Source: Rhodanobacter sp. DHB23
GTDB lineage: Bacteria; Pseudomonadota; Gammaproteobacteria; Xanthomonadales; Rhodanobacteraceae
Direction of reading: 5' to 3'
NCBI RefSeq assembly: GCF_014842975.1
Contig: NZ_JACYXK010000025.1
Location: 62,001-126,000 of the forward strand
Length of the DNA stretch: 64,000 nucleotides
The notes beneath the pieces are model-generated. The model saw only the letters and a list, made by a program, of their open reading frames with translations. It was not told the origin of the DNA and did not search any database. The number at the start of each line of letters is the position of its first letter. Positions within the stretch are counted from its first letter, which is position 1. Of this stretch, positions 10,233 through 20,123 are shown in pieces. A program made the translations under genes and the position numbers.

Positions 10233-11804
10233 TCAGCTGCGCAGCAGCAGGCGGTAGGCGGCGTTGTCGCTTTCGTCGCAGTGCGGGTAGCCGAGCGATT
10301 CGAGGAAGCGTTGCAGCGCGGCTTGTTCGTCGGCCGGTGCCTGGATGCCGACAAGGATGCGGCCCTGGTCGGCGCCGTGGTTGCGGTAGTGGAACAGGCT
10401 GATGTTCCAGTCCGGGTGCAACTGCGCGAGGAAGTCGGGCAGCGCGCCGGGGCGCTCGGGAAAGTCGAAGCGGTACAGGCGCTCATCCTGCGCCAGTGGT
10501 GAGCGGCCGCCCACCATGTGGCGCAGGTGCAGCTTGGCCAGCTCGTCGTCGCTGAGGTCGAGCACGGCGAAACCCTGCGCGCGGAACGCGGCGACCACGG
10601 CGGCGCGCTCATTGCGGCTGGCGGTCTGCACGCCCACGAAGATGTGCGCTTGCCGCGCGTCGCCGATGCGGTAGTTGAACTCGGTGATGCTGCGCCGGCC
10701 CAGCGCGTCGCAGAAGCGGCGGAAGCTGCCGCGCTCCTCGGGAATCGTCACCGCGAACAGTGCCTCGCGCTGCTCGCCGACCTCGGCGCGCTCGGCGACG
10801 AAGCGCAGCCGCTCGAAGTTCATGTTCGCACCGGAGACGATCGCCACCAGCGTGGCGTCGCGCAGCGCGTGGGTGGCGGCATATTGCTTCAACCCGGCCA
10901 GCGCCAGCGCGCCGGAGGGTTCGGGCACGCTGCGGGTTTCCTGGTAGACGTCGCGGATCGCGGCGCAGATCGCGTCGCCATCCACGCGCAGCATCGCGTC
11001 CACGTGGCGGCGGCAAAGTTCGAAGGTGAGCGCGCCCACCTGCTTCACGGCGGTACCGTCGGCGAACAGGCCTACCTCGGGCAACACCTCGCGCGCATCG
11101 CTTTCCAGCGAACGCGCCATCGCGTCGGAATCCGCGGCTTGCACGCCGATTACCTTGGTCTGCGGCGACAGCGTCTTGATGTAGCTGGCGATGCCGGCCA
11201 GCAGGCCGCCGCCGCCCACCGGCACGAACACCGCATCCGGCGGCGTAGGCAACTGGCGCAGCAGCTCCATGCCCACGGTGGCCTGGCCGGCGATCACGTC
11301 GAGGTCGTCGAAGGGATGCACGAACACCAGGCCGCGCTCGGCTTCGATACATGCCGCGGCGGCTTGTGCGTCGCTGTAGGAGTCGCCGGTGAGCAGCACT
11401 TCCACGAACTTGCCGCCGAAGCGGCGCACCGCGTCCACCTTCACCTGCGGCGCGGTCACCGGCATCACGATCAGCGCGCGGATGCCCAGTTTCGCCGCGG
11501 CCAGCGCCACGCCCTGTGCATGGTTGCCGGCGGAGGCGGCGATCACGCCGTTCGCGCGTTCGGCCGCACTCAGCGCGGCCATCTTGTTGTAGGCACCGCG
11601 CAGCTTGAACGAGAACACCGGCTGCAGGTCCTCGCGCTTCAACAGCACGCGGTTGACCAGGCGCGCGGACAGCAGCGTGGCGTCTTCCAGTGGCGTTTCG
11701 CGCGCCACCTCGTACACCCGCGCAGCCAGCGTGCGACGCAGCAGGTCGAGGTCGGCAGGCGTGTCGTCGGACGACTGTGCGCGCTTGGCGAGTTGCATCG
11801 TCAT
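10233..11804 (-). CDS. ilvA: Threonine ammonia-lyase, biosynthetic
   Basis: This pyridoxal-phosphate enzyme converts threonine to 2-oxobutanoate, the committed step to isoleucine. The 523-residue length and two C-terminal ACT-like regulatory modules (starting near [16 protein letters not shown] and [15 protein letters not shown]) mark the feedback-inhibited biosynthetic form. The catalytic lysine is in [13 protein letters not shown], the asparagine loop is SAGNHAQG, and the phosphate-binding glycine loop is VGGGGLLAG. Its start codon overlaps the stop of ilvM (ATGA), which suggests translational coupling. It draws its substrate from the hom-thrB-thrC operon encoded about 30 kb away. Confidence 0.97.
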   Translation of the reverse strand: MTMQLAKRAQSSDDTPADLDLLRRTLAARVYEVARETPLEDATLLSARLVNRVLLKREDLQPVFSFKLRGAYNKMAALSAAERANGVIAASAGNHAQGVALAAAKLGIRALIVMPVTAPQVKVDAVRRFGGKFVEVLLTGDSYSDAQAAAACIEAERGLVFVHPFDDLDVIAGQATVGMELLRQLPTPPDAVFVPVGGGGLLAGIASYIKTLSPQTKVIGVQAADSDAMARSLESDAREVLPEVGLFADGTAVKQVGALTFELCRRHVDAMLRVDGDAICAAIRDVYQETRSVPEPSGALALAGLKQYAATHALRDATLVAIVSGANMNFERLRFVAERAEVGEQREALFAVTIPEERGSFRRFCDALGRRSITEFNYRIGDARQAHIFVGVQTASRNERAAVVAAFRAQGFAVLDLSDDELAKLHLRHMVGGRSPLAQDERLYRFDFPERPGALPDFLAQLHPDWNISLFHYRNHGADQGRILVGIQAPADEQAALQRFLESLGYPHCDESDNAAYRLLLRS

Positions 11805-12079
11805 GCAGGCGTGGCGGCCAGCCTGCTGCCGTCGTGGCCGCCCACCAGCGACAGGCTGTTGGCGTCCAGCACGTCCACCAGCTTGCGCACCTGGCGCAGG
11901 ATCTGCTGCAGCGTGCCTTCGTCGCCGTGCAGCACCAGGGTGAGCTGCGACACCGCGGGGTCGTGCGTGGCCGCCACCGTGAGCGTGTCGATGTTGACGT
12001 GGCGCGCGGCGAACAGTCCCGCCACGCGCACCAGCGCGCCGGATTCGTTCTGCAGCAGGATGGAGAGGGTGTGTTTCAT
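11801..12079 (-). CDS. ilvM: Acetolactate synthase small (regulatory) subunit, short ACT-domain form
   Basis: The 92-residue protein from the ATG at 12079 is a single ACT domain: MKHTLSILLQNESGALVRVAGLFAARHVNIDTLTVAATHD. The length and isolated ACT domain match IlvM-type small subunits rather than the roughly 160-residue IlvH/IlvN. It would bind and activate the catalytic subunit encoded 73 bp upstream. It ends by overlapping the ilvA start codon. Confidence 0.9.
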   Translation of the reverse strand: MKHTLSILLQNESGALVRVAGLFAARHVNIDTLTVAATHDPAVSQLTLVLHGDEGTLQQILRQVRKLVDVLDANSLSLVGGHDGSRLAATPA

Positions 12080-12152
12080 GGCATTGCTCCGCAAGACAGA
12101 CCGCGAACCTTCAAGAGTGGAATCCATCTTCACGAAGGGAGAAGGAAGAGCC

Positions 12153-14021
12153 TCAGAACATCGACGTCGAGGGAACCTCGATGGTTTCGACAGGCGCCGC
12201 CCCACGCGAAGCAATGAAATCCCCGGTGATCATCTGCGCGTAGGTCGCGCCTGGCCCCACCATCGGATACACGCCGGCGTCGGGGTCGATCACCACCTCC
12301 AGGAAGGCCGGGCCGTCGAAGGCGAGGAAGTCGGCGATGGTGGATTCCAGTTGCGCCTTGTCGTCGAGGCGTTGCGCCCACTCGAAGCCGTCGGCCTGCG
12401 CGGCGAGCACGAAGTTCTTCTTGTGCAGGCTCTTGTCGGAGGCGGAGAAGCGGCCCTTGAAGAATAGTTTCTGCCACTGCCGCACCATGCCGTCGCCGCT
12501 GTTGTTGAGCACCACGATCTTCAGCGGCAGGCCGTAGGTGGTGACGGTTTCCATCTCGCCGAGGTTCATGCGGATGCTGGCGTCGCCGTCGATGTCGATC
12601 ACCAGCGCGTCGGGCCGCGCGAACTGCGCGCCGATCGCTGCGGGCAGACCGAAGCCCATCGTGCCCATCGAGCCGGAGGTGAGCCAATGGCGCGGCTCGC
12701 GGAAATCGAAGTACTGCGCGGCCCACATCTGGTGCTGGCCCACGCCGGTGCTGACGATGGCGCGGCCCTGGGTGATGCGGTTGATCGCCTCGATCACCGC
12801 ATAGGGCTGGATCAGCGCGCTGTCGCGGTCGTAGTTCATCGCGTGGTCGCGCTTCAGTGCGGCGACGTGCGCATGCCATTCCGCGAGTTGTGGTTGCAGG
12901 CCGCGTGCGCGGCCCCAGGCGGTGAGCCGTTCCAGCGCGGGAACCAGCTGGCCCATGTGGTGCCAGTCCACCGCCTTCACCTTGGCGATCTCGGCGGGGT
13001 CGATGTCGATCTGCGCGATGAACTTCGCGCGCGGCGCGAACTTGTCGGGCACGCCCGCGACGCGGTCGTCGAAGCGCGCGCCGAGCGTGAACACGAAGTC
13101 GCAGTCTTCCACCGCGTAGTTGGCGAAGGCGGTGCCGTGCATGCCCAGCATGTGCAGCGCCAGCGGCGCCGTGCTGTCGCAGGCGCCCAGGCCCATCAGC
13201 GTGGTGGTGACGGGCAGGCCGAAGGTATCGGCGAATTCGCGCAGCGCTGGCGCTGCTTCCGCCGCGATCACGCCACCGCCGGCATAGATCAGCGGGCGCC
13301 TGGCCTGCATCAGCGCATCGAAGAAGGCGGCGCAGGCGGCATCGTCCAGTCGTGCGCTCTCGACGGTGCGCAGGCGTGCGCGGTAGCCGGGGATGGGCAG
13401 GCGGCAGGCGCCGTCGAAGTGCAGCGCGGCGTTCTGCACGTCCTTCGGCACGTCCACCACCACCGGGCCGGGGCGGCCGCTGCGCGCGATCTCGAACGCG
13501 GTGCGCAGGGTGGCTTCCAGTTGCGCGACATCGGTGACCAGGAACACGTGCTTGGCGCACGCGCTCATGATGTTGCTCACCGGTGCTTCCTGGAATGCGT
13601 CGGTGCCCAGCGCGGGCGTGGCCACCTGGCCGCAGACCACCACCATCGGCGTGGAATCGGCCATCGCGTCGCGCACCGGCGTCACCGTGTTGGTGGCACC
13701 GGGGCCGGAAGTGACGATGGCCACGCCCACCTTGCCGGAGGCACGCGCGTAGCCCGCCGCCATGAAACCCGCGCCCTGCTCGTTGGCCGGCACGATCAGC
13801 GGCATAGTCTCGCGGCCGTCGGCGGTGGCGTGCTCGGCGTTGTAGCGGAACACCGCGTCGTACACCGGCAGGATGGCACCGCCGGAATAGCCGAACAGCA
13901 CGTCCGCGCCTTCGTCGGCCAGTACCTGCACGATCGCCTCCGCGCCGGTCATGGCGTGGCCGGCGAGCGGGTGCTGGTCGATGGTGGGGGCCGCGTGGGC
14001 GGTCTGCGCTGAAGTGGTCAC
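12153..14021 (-). CDS. ilvG: Acetolactate synthase catalytic subunit
   Basis: This ThDP- and FAD-dependent enzyme condenses pyruvate with pyruvate or 2-oxobutanoate. The start is probably the GTG at 14021, because AGGAA lies eight bases before it; an ATG at 13952 (MTGAEAIVQVLADEG) is the fallback. The catalytic glutamate is in ANEQGAGFMAAGYARASGKVG, the FAD/central domain follows, and the ThDP motif is IDGDASIRMNLGEM...VVLNN. About 622 residues, slightly longer than usual because of a 23-residue N-terminal extension. ilvB or ilvI are equivalent family names; ilvG is chosen because it precedes an IlvM-type subunit. Confidence 0.95.
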   Translation of the reverse strand: MTTSAQTAHAAPTIDQHPLAGHAMTGAEAIVQVLADEGADVLFGYSGGAILPVYDAVFRYNAEHATADGRETMPLIVPANEQGAGFMAAGYARASGKVGVAIVTSGPGATNTVTPVRDAMADSTPMVVVCGQVATPALGTDAFQEAPVSNIMSACAKHVFLVTDVAQLEATLRTAFEIARSGRPGPVVVDVPKDVQNAALHFDGACRLPIPGYRARLRTVESARLDDAACAAFFDALMQARRPLIYAGGGVIAAEAAPALREFADTFGLPVTTTLMGLGACDSTAPLALHMLGMHGTAFANYAVEDCDFVFTLGARFDDRVAGVPDKFAPRAKFIAQIDIDPAEIAKVKAVDWHHMGQLVPALERLTAWGRARGLQPQLAEWHAHVAALKRDHAMNYDRDSALIQPYAVIEAINRITQGRAIVSTGVGQHQMWAAQYFDFREPRHWLTSGSMGTMGFGLPAAIGAQFARPDALVIDIDGDASIRMNLGEMETVTTYGLPLKIVVLNNSGDGMVRQWQKLFFKGRFSASDKSLHKKNFVLAAQADGFEWAQRLDDKAQLESTIADFLAFDGPAFLEVVIDPDAGVYPMVGPGATYAQMITGDFIASRGAAPVETIEVPSTSMF

Positions 14022-14050
14022 GTCGGGTTCCTGGTGGATGGGCGGATTTC

Positions 14051-14153
14051 TCCTCCCCCTGCTTGCAGGGGGAGGCCGGGAGGGGGTGCTCTTCAGTCGA
14101 TGGAAAAGCCAGCAGCACCCCACCCCAACCCTCCCCTGCAAGCAGGGGAGGGA
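14051..14153. repeat. Two-hairpin palindromic repeat, copy R2
   Basis: It lies between the VOC gene and ilvG inside the operon. The left hairpin is CTCCCCCTGCTTGCAGGGGGAG and the right one CCTCCCCTGCAAGCAGGGG, with a 55-bp unlike spacer. Its position between ilvG and the gene before it could alter RNA stability or expression within the operon. Confidence 0.85.
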
Positions 14154-14159
14154 GACAAA

Positions 14160-14501
14160 TCAATTGCGGATCAGGTCGCGCTCGACCGCGGGATGCACCG
14201 GCACGCCGAAGGTGGCGATGATCTGCAGGTCCTGCTCCAGCGTGGAGAAGCGCTCCCAGGCGATGCCGTTCACGTCGGTGCTGCTGCTGAAGCCCTGCGC
14301 GCTGTCGTCCTCGAAGCCGAGCTGGCAGATCTGGCCGGCCTTCTCGGGCTGCTGGCGGATCGAGAAGTTGAGGATGTCCGTGCGCCACATGGCGTAGACG
14401 CCGTAGACCAGGGCCTGCGGCGGCTGGCCGAGGCGTTTGCTGTAGTCGGCGATGGAGGCGTCCAGGTCGGCGACGGCCAGTGCGATGTGGAAGCGTTTCA
14501 T
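14160..14501 (-). CDS. VOC-family protein embedded in the ilv operon
   Basis: This 113-residue single-domain protein starts MKRFHIALAVADLDASIADYSKRLGQPP, the first motif of the vicinal-oxygen-chelate fold, and continues with a second half around ILNFSIRQQPEKAGQICQLGFED. It resembles cadmium-induced CadI/ArsI-like and phenazine-type VOC proteins but has no clear second metal histidine in the expected place, so a catalytic role is unsure. It is flanked on both sides by palindromic repeats and lies between ilvC and ilvG, transcribed with them. No function in branched-chain synthesis is known to me. Confidence 0.8.
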   Translation of the reverse strand: MKRFHIALAVADLDASIADYSKRLGQPPQALVYGVYAMWRTDILNFSIRQQPEKAGQICQLGFEDDSAQGFSSSTDVNGIAWERFSTLEQDLQIIATFGVPVHPAVERDLIRN

Positions 14502-14552
14502 GACGTACCTCGTTCTACTGTCTGGTGGTGCTCTGTACGGGTGGTTGCCTTG

Positions 14553-14655
14553 CCTCCTCCCCTGCGCAGCAGGGGAGGGTTGGGGAGGGGGCTTCGATCC
14601 CGAAATCAAAAGCTCCACCCCCTCCCGACCTCCCCCTGCTTCGCAGGGGGAGGAG
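14553..14655. repeat. Two-hairpin palindromic repeat, copy R3
   Basis: It fills most of the gap between ilvC and the VOC gene. Hairpin arms are CTCCCCTGCGCAGCAGGGGAG and CTCCCCCTGCTTCGCAGGGG, with a spacer of about 50 bp containing CTTCGATCCCGAAATC. Same family as R2 on the other side of the VOC gene. Confidence 0.85.
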
Positions 14656-14666
14656 CAAGGCGTTTC

Positions 14667-15683
14667 TCAACCGGCCTTCTTCAGCGCCTCGGCCGGCTTG
14701 GCGGTGTCGGGATGCAGCCACGGCATGCGCGCGCGCAGCTTGTGGCCCACCACCTCGATCGGATGCTCGAGGTCGGCCTGCTTGAACTTCTTGTAGTTCG
14801 GCAGGCCGGCCTCGTATTCGGCGATCCAGTTCTTCGCGAAGGTGCCGTCCTGGATGTCCTTCAGCACGCCCTTCATGCGCTCCTTGGTGGCCGCGTCGAC
14901 GATGCGCGGGCCGCTGACGTAGTCGCCGTACTGCGCGGTCTCGGAGATGAACTCCAGCATGCGGGTGATGCCGCCTTCGTAGAACAGGTCGACGATCAGT
15001 TTCAGTTCGTGCAGCACTTCGTAGTAGGCGATCTCCGGCTGGTAGCCGGCTTCCACCAGGGTCTCGAAACCGGCCTGCACCAGCGACGAGGCGCCGCCGC
15101 ACAGCACGGCCTGCTCGCCGAACAGGTCCGTTTCGGTCTCTTCTTTGAAGTCGGTCTTGATCAGCATGGCGCGGCCGCCGCCGATGCCGTTGGCATAGGC
15201 GTGCGCCTTGGCCTCGGCCTGGCCGGAGACGTCCTGGTGCACCGCCCAGATGCTGGGCACGCCGCGGCCGCGCTCGTACTCGGTGCGCACCAGCGCGCCG
15301 GGGCCCTTGGGCGCGACCAGGATCACGTCGATGTCGTCGCGCGGCGCGATGCGCTTGAAGTGCACGTTGAAGCCGTGCGCGAACAGCAGCGCGGCGCCGA
15401 CCTTGATGTTCGGCTCGATGCTCTCCTTGTAGAGCTTCGCCTGCACCATGTCGGGGGTGAGCACGGCGACCAGGTCGGCACCCTTTACCGCCTCGCCCGG
15501 CTCGGCCACGGTGAAGCCTTCAGCGCGCGCCTTCTCCCACGAGGGACCGCCCTTGCGCACGCCGACCACGACGTCGAGGCCGGAGTCGCGCAGGTTGAGG
15601 GCGTGGGCGCGGCCCTGGCTGCCGTAGCCGAGGACGGCGATGCGGGCCTTGGCCAGCGTGTCGTTGGTGGTGCTGTTGCTCAT
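14667..15683 (-). CDS. ilvC: Ketol-acid reductoisomerase, class I
   Basis: This enzyme isomerises and reduces acetolactate or acetohydroxybutyrate with NADPH. The ATG at 15683 is preceded by AAGGAG at good spacing and gives a 338-residue class I protein. The Rossmann motif is [19 protein letters not shown], and the metal and substrate residues lie in [16 protein letters not shown]-like sequence ([23 protein letters not shown]). A 220-bp gap separates it from leuB, the longest gap within the cluster, so it may have its own promoter. Confidence 0.97.
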   Translation of the reverse strand: MSNSTTNDTLAKARIAVLGYGSQGRAHALNLRDSGLDVVVGVRKGGPSWEKARAEGFTVAEPGEAVKGADLVAVLTPDMVQAKLYKESIEPNIKVGAALLFAHGFNVHFKRIAPRDDIDVILVAPKGPGALVRTEYERGRGVPSIWAVHQDVSGQAEAKAHAYANGIGGGRAMLIKTDFKEETETDLFGEQAVLCGGASSLVQAGFETLVEAGYQPEIAYYEVLHELKLIVDLFYEGGITRMLEFISETAQYGDYVSGPRIVDAATKERMKGVLKDIQDGTFAKNWIAEYEAGLPNYKKFKQADLEHPIEVVGHKLRARMPWLHPDTAKPAEALKKAG

Positions 15684-15903
15684 GCGGTAACTCCTTCGTT
15701 GACGGCGATGCGTGCGTGTGTGGTTGGGGCGAAGCGGGTGTCGGTTGCCTCCCCCGTGCGCGTGGCGGCGCCGGGTCGGGGGTGACGGCGGGACTTGGCC
15801 GGGGAGTAGGCAGTCGTCGTCTTGGGCGCCGCGCGCGGCGCACAGGGGAGGGCAAGGGTGGCGCGGGCGCGAACGCCTTCGCCGTGGAAACGGGAGCGCG
15901 CGC

Positions 15904-17022
15904 TCAGCCGCATGCGCGTGCTCCGTCGAAGTCGCTGCGATGGGTGGCGGCATGCTCCGCCAGCGCCTTGAGCACGGCGTCGCGCACTTCGGCGGTGCTG
16001 GCGTTGCCGCCGATGTCGCGGGTGTGCGGGCCGTGCTGCAGCACGTGGTCGACGGCGGCCTCCACCGCCTGCGCTTCCGCGTCCAGCTGCAGCGAATGGC
16101 GCAGCAGCAGGGCGACGGAGAGGATGGTGCCGACCGGATTCGCCACGCCCTTGCCCGCGATGTCGGGGGCGGAGCCGTGGATGGGTTCGTACAGGCCTGT
16201 CCTGAGCGCAGTCGAAGGGCCGTTCGTATCACCCAGCGAGGCGGAGGGCAGCAGGCCCAGCGAACCGGCGAGCGCGGCAGCCTCGTCGGTGAGGATGTCG
16301 CCGAACAGGTTCTCGGTGACCACCACGTCGTAGCTGGCCGGGCGCGTCAGCAGCAGCATGGCCATCGAATCGACCAGCTGGTGCTCCAGCGTCACGTCCG
16401 GATACTCGGCGGCGACGCGGGTGACGGTGCGCCGCCACAGCCGCGAGGTTTCCAGCACGTTGGCCTTGTCCACCGAGGTGACGTGGCGGCGGCGCGCGCG
16501 CGCCAGCTCGAAGGCGCGGCGGGTGACGCGCTCGACCTCGGCCTCGGTGTACCTGCACTCGTCGGTGGCGTAGTCGGCGCCCTTGGTCTTCGCGCCGAAG
16601 TACGCGCCGCCGGTCAGCTCGCGCAGGAACAGCACGTCGACGTCCTTGAGCTTCCCGTTCTTCAGCGGCGACAGGTCGGCCAGCGCGGGGTGTACGGTGA
16701 GCGGGCGCAGGTTGGCGTACACGCCCAGCGCGGCACGCAGGGCCAGCAGGCCCTGTTCCGGGCGCACCGGCGCGTTCGGGTCCGACCACTTCGGGCCGCC
16801 CACCGCGCCCAGCAGCACCGCGTCGGCGGCCTTGCAGGCATCCAGCGCAGCGGCGGGCAGCGGCTCGCCGGTGGCGTCGATGGCGGCGCCGCCGATCAGC
16901 TGTTCGTCGAACGCGAACTCGTGCCCGTAGTGCGCGGCCACCGCTTCGAGCACGGCCACCGCCGCGGCGGTGACCTCGGGGCCTACGCCGTCGCCGGGAA
17001 GGGTGACGATGTTCGCTTTCAT
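15904..17022 (-). CDS. leuB: 3-Isopropylmalate dehydrogenase with an in-frame repeat-derived insertion
   Basis: This enzyme oxidatively decarboxylates 3-isopropylmalate in leucine synthesis. The ATG at 17022 overlaps the leuD stop (ATGA). Typical motifs are present: [51 protein letters not shown] and [15 protein letters not shown]. Between SASLGD and GLYEP, where relatives have a short loop, there are about nine extra residues reading [10 protein letters not shown]. The DNA there (16199-16227) matches a dispersed palindromic repeat also seen at 8219-8257. The frame is intact and all catalytic motifs remain, so the enzyme is probably active. At 372 residues it is about 10-15 longer than usual. 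Confidence 0.96.
   Translation of the reverse strand: MKANIVTLPGDGVGPEVTAAAVAVLEAVAAHYGHEFAFDEQLIGGAAIDATGEPLPAAALDACKAADAVLLGAVGGPKWSDPNAPVRPEQGLLALRAALGVYANLRPLTVHPALADLSPLKNGKLKDVDVLFLRELTGGAYFGAKTKGADYATDECRYTEAEVERVTRRAFELARARRRHVTSVDKANVLETSRLWRRTVTRVAAEYPDVTLEHQLVDSMAMLLLTRPASYDVVVTENLFGDILTDEAAALAGSLGLLPSASLGDTNGPSTALRTGLYEPIHGSAPDIAGKGVANPVGTILSVALLLRHSLQLDAEAQAVEAAVDHVLQHGPHTRDIGGNASTAEVRDAVLKALAEHAATHRSDFDGARACG
16199..16227. repeat. Short dispersed repeat inserted inside leuB
   Basis: GTCCTGAGCGCAGTCGAAGG followed by GCCGTTCGT is a compact copy of the element found intergenically at 8219-8257. It encodes PSTALRT-like residues in the leuB frame and falls in a surface loop just before the conserved [12 protein letters not shown] motif. 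Confidence 0.8.
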
Positions 17023-17600
17023 GCTGCTTGCTCCTGTTCTTCGTAATGGGCGATCAACTTCTCGTTTTGCAGCAGGTAACCCAGCTGATCCACGCCGTTG
17101 AGCAGGCAATGGCGCGCGAAGGGTTCCAGCACGAAGCTGATGCGGCCGCCGTCGGGCAGCGCGATGTACTGGCCCTGCACGTCGATGCTCAGCTCGATGC
17201 CGGGGTTCGCCAGCAGCCACTCGTGCTCGGCGGCGGAAACCACGATGGCCAGCAGGCCGTTCTTCAGCGCGTTGTTGCGGAAGATGTCCGCGATCTCGCT
17301 GCACAGCACCGCCTGGATGCCGTAGTCCAGCAGCGCCCACGGCGCGTGCTCGCGCGAGGAACCGCAGCCGAAGTTGCGCCCGGCCACGACGATGGCGCAG
17401 CCCTTGGCTTCCGGCTGGTTGAGCGGGAAGGCCGGGTTGTCGCTGCCGTCCGGCAGGTAGCGCCAGTCGTTGAAGCACAGCTTGCCCAGGCCCGTGCGCG
17501 TGGTGGTGGTGAGGAAGCGCGCGGGGATGATGCGGTCGGTGTCGATGTTCTCGTCCGCCATCACGGCGGTGCGCGAATGGATGCGGGTGACGGGCTGCAT
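17019..17600 (-). CDS. leuD: 3-Isopropylmalate dehydratase small subunit
   Basis: This is the small subunit of isopropylmalate isomerase, partner of LeuC. At 193 residues it is close to the usual length of about 200. Motifs: [15 protein letters not shown] near residue 20 and [18 protein letters not shown] near residue 75, the substrate-specificity loop region. It overlaps leuB by four bases. A 178-bp gap holding repeat R4 separates it from leuC, which is unusual because the subunits are needed in equal amounts. Confidence 0.97.
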   Translation of the reverse strand: MQPVTRIHSRTAVMADENIDTDRIIPARFLTTTTRTGLGKLCFNDWRYLPDGSDNPAFPLNQPEAKGCAIVVAGRNFGCGSSREHAPWALLDYGIQAVLCSEIADIFRNNALKNGLLAIVVSAAEHEWLLANPGIELSIDVQGQYIALPDGGRISFVLEPFARHCLLNGVDQLGYLLQNEKLIAHYEEQEQAA

Positions 17601-17630
17601 TAATGAAATTCCTCGCTGGTTGCGTTCGCT

Positions 17631-17765
17631 TCCTCTCCCCTTTGGGGAGAGGATTGAGGAGAGGGGCGGGTGCTCGCGGTGGCGTGCATCGAAGCGCGCC
17701 TTGATGTTGGCCTTCCGCCAGCGCGGCCCCTCACCCCAACCCTCTCCCCGCAGGGGAGAGGGAGA
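17631..17765. repeat. Two-hairpin palindromic repeat, copy R4
   Basis: It occupies the leuC-leuD gap. Arms are CCTCTCCCCTTTGGGGAGAGG and CCTCTCCCCGCAGGGGAGAGG, and the second is preceded by CCCTCACCCCAAC as in copy R1. Confidence 0.85.
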
Positions 17766-17778
17766 AATGCGTGCGCAT

Positions 17779-19191
17779 TCATGCGGCCACCTCGGTCATG
17801 TACTCGCGCGGGTCGGCGATCGCGCCGGCCACCGCGGAGGCCGCTGCAGTGGCGGGGCTGGCCAGCACGGTGCGCGCGCCCTTGCCCTGGCGGCCTTCGA
17901 AGTTGCGGTTGGAAGTGGAGACGACCAGCTGCCCGGGCTGCGCCAGGTCGCCGTTCATCGCGATGCACATCGAGCAGCCCGGGATGCGCCATTCGGCGCC
18001 GGCAGCGCGGAACACCTCGTGCAGGCCTTCCGCTTCGGCATCGCGGCGCACGGCTTCGGAGCCGGGCACCACCAGCATGCGCACGCCATCGGCGACGCGG
18101 CGGCCGCGCAGCACGCCGGCGGCTTCGCGCAGGTCGGACAGGCGCGAGTTGGTGCAGCTGCCGACGAACACCACGTCCACCTTGGAGCCCTGCATGGGCT
18201 GGCCGGCGCGGCTCTGCATGTAGTCCAGCGCGCGCTGCTCGACGGCATTGCGCGCGGCGGGCACCGGCGCGTCCATCGCGATGGCCATGCCGGGGTGGGT
18301 GCCGTAGGTGACGGTGGGCTTGATCGTGCCGGCGTCGATGCGCACTTCGCGGTCGTACTGCGCGCCGTCGTCGGTCTTCAGCGTGCGCCAGTGCGCCACC
18401 GCGCGGTCCCACGCCTCGCCCTGCGGCACGCGCGGGCGGCCCTTGAGCCAGGCGAAGGTGGTTTCGTCCGGCGCGATCAGGCCCGCGCGCGCGCCGGCTT
18501 CGATTGACATGTTGCACACCGTCATGCGCTCTTCCATCGACAGCTTTTCGATGGCCGCGCCGCGGTATTCGATGACGTGGCCGGTGCCGCCGTCCACGCC
18601 GATGTGGCCGATGATGTGCAGGATCAGGTCCTTCGCGCCCACGCCCTTCGGCAGCTCGCCGTCGACGTGGATCGCCAGCGTCTTCGGCTTGCGCTGCAAC
18701 AGGCATTGCGTGGCCATCACGTGGCCGACTTCGGTGGTGCCGATGCCGAAGGCCAATGCGCCGAACGCACCGTGCGTGGAGGTGTGGCTGTCGCCGCAGA
18801 CGATGGTGTTGCCCGGCTGGGTGGCGCCCAGCTCGGGGCCGATCACGTGCACGATGCCGCGCTCGCTGCTGTCCCAGCCGTGCAGCTCGACGCCGAACTC
18901 GCGGCAGTTCTCTTCCAGCTGCGCGACCTGCGCCTTGGCCTCGGCGTTGGCGTAGGGGCGCTCGCCGTCGGGGCCGGCGGGCAGGGTGGGCGTGGAGTGG
19001 TCCAGCGTGGCCAGCGTGCGGTCGGTGCGACGCAGCTTCAGGCCGCGCGAGCGCAGTTCGTCGAAGGCCTGCGGCGAGGTGACTTCGTGCACCAGGTGCA
19101 GGTCGATGTAGATGATCGCCGGGGTGTCGGCGGTTTCGGGGGCGACCACATGGGCGTCCCAGATTTTTTCAAAGAGAGTCTTTGCACTCAT
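17779..19191 (-). CDS. leuC: 3-Isopropylmalate dehydratase large subunit
   Basis: This [4Fe-4S] aconitase-family enzyme isomerises 2- to 3-isopropylmalate together with LeuD. The 470-residue protein starts [16 protein letters not shown]. Cluster ligands are in [19 protein letters not shown] and [12 protein letters not shown], and the active-site region includes [20 protein letters not shown]. Its start overlaps the stop of ilvE (ATGA). Confidence 0.97.
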   Translation of the reverse strand: MSAKTLFEKIWDAHVVAPETADTPAIIYIDLHLVHEVTSPQAFDELRSRGLKLRRTDRTLATLDHSTPTLPAGPDGERPYANAEAKAQVAQLEENCREFGVELHGWDSSERGIVHVIGPELGATQPGNTIVCGDSHTSTHGAFGALAFGIGTTEVGHVMATQCLLQRKPKTLAIHVDGELPKGVGAKDLILHIIGHIGVDGGTGHVIEYRGAAIEKLSMEERMTVCNMSIEAGARAGLIAPDETTFAWLKGRPRVPQGEAWDRAVAHWRTLKTDDGAQYDREVRIDAGTIKPTVTYGTHPGMAIAMDAPVPAARNAVEQRALDYMQSRAGQPMQGSKVDVVFVGSCTNSRLSDLREAAGVLRGRRVADGVRMLVVPGSEAVRRDAEAEGLHEVFRAAGAEWRIPGCSMCIAMNGDLAQPGQLVVSTSNRNFEGRQGKGARTVLASPATAAASAVAGAIADPREYMTEVAA

Positions 19192-20123
19192 GCTGCGGCT
19201 TCCTGTTTCTCAACCATTTCCAGCCAGCCCCACTTGTCGTGGGTGCGGCCATCGAACAGACCGAAGAACGCCTCGCGCAGCGCGCGCGTCACCGGGCCGG
19301 GCTGGCCGTTGCCCACGGCCTTGCGGTCCACCGAACGCACGGGCGTGATCTCGGCGGCGGTGCCGGTCATGAACATTTCGTCGGCGGTGTACAGCGCCTC
19401 GCGCGGCAGTTCGCGTTCTTCCGCCTCGATGCCCAGCTCGGCGGCCAGCGTGAGCACGCTGTCGCGGGTGATGCCGGCGAGGATGCCGGCGCTGGAGGGC
19501 GGCGTGACCAGCTTGCCGCGCTTCACCAGGAACAGGTTCTCGCCGGCGCCTTCGCTGAGCAGGCCGTTGTGGCCCAGCGCGATGCCTTCGTCGTAGCCGC
19601 CGCGGCGCGCCTCCAGCCCGATCAGTTGGCTGCTGAGGTAGTTGCCGCCGGCCTTGGCCCAGCTCGGGATGGTGTTGGGCGCGGGGCGGTTCCACGAGGA
19701 CACGCACACGTCCGCGCCGCGTTCGGCGGCGTCGCCGAGATAGGCGCCCCAGGCCATCGCCATGATCGCCACCTCCACCGGCGCGCCGTCGCGCGGCAAC
19801 ACGCCCAGGCCGCCGGCGCCGCGGAACACGATGGGCCGCACGTAGGCGGACTGCATGCCGTTGGCGCGGATCACCTCGTGGCAGGCCGCGTCGATCTCGG
19901 CTTCGCTGTAGCCGACGTCGATCTCGTACACCTTGGCCGATTCGAACAGTCGGCGCGTGTGGTCGGCGAGGCGGAAGTAGGCCGGGCCGTTCGGCGTGGC
20001 GTACACGCGCTCGCCTTCGAACACCGAGGAGCCGTAATGCAGCGCGTGCGTGCTGACGTGGACGTTGGCTTCGGCCCAGGGCTTGATGCGGCCGTTGTGC
20101 CAGAGGAAGGCGGTATGGCTCAT
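19188..20123 (-). CDS. ilvE: Branched-chain amino acid aminotransferase
   Basis: This fold-type IV PLP enzyme performs the last step for Ile, Val and Leu. At 311 residues it is of normal length. The catalytic lysine is in [21 protein letters not shown], and the PLP-binding loop is [16 protein letters not shown]. It overlaps leuA upstream and leuC downstream by four bases each, so leuA-ilvE-leuC look translationally coupled. An AAGGAG site precedes the start. Confidence 0.97.
   Translation of the reverse strand: MSHTAFLWHNGRIKPWAEANVHVSTHALHYGSSVFEGERVYATPNGPAYFRLADHTRRLFESAKVYEIDVGYSEAEIDAACHEVIRANGMQSAYVRPIVFRGAGGLGVLPRDGAPVEVAIMAMAWGAYLGDAAERGADVCVSSWNRPAPNTIPSWAKAGGNYLSSQLIGLEARRGGYDEGIALGHNGLLSEGAGENLFLVKRGKLVTPPSSAGILAGITRDSVLTLAAELGIEAEERELPREALYTADEMFMTGTAAEITPVRSVDRKAVGNGQPGPVTRALREAFFGLFDGRTHDKWGWLEMVEKQEAAA

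Noticed and set aside
15684-15903. 220-bp ilvC-leuB gap as a possible riboswitch or small gene
   Set aside because: No conserved riboswitch element, intrinsic terminator or credible short gene could be recognised; open frames there are extensions of neighbours.
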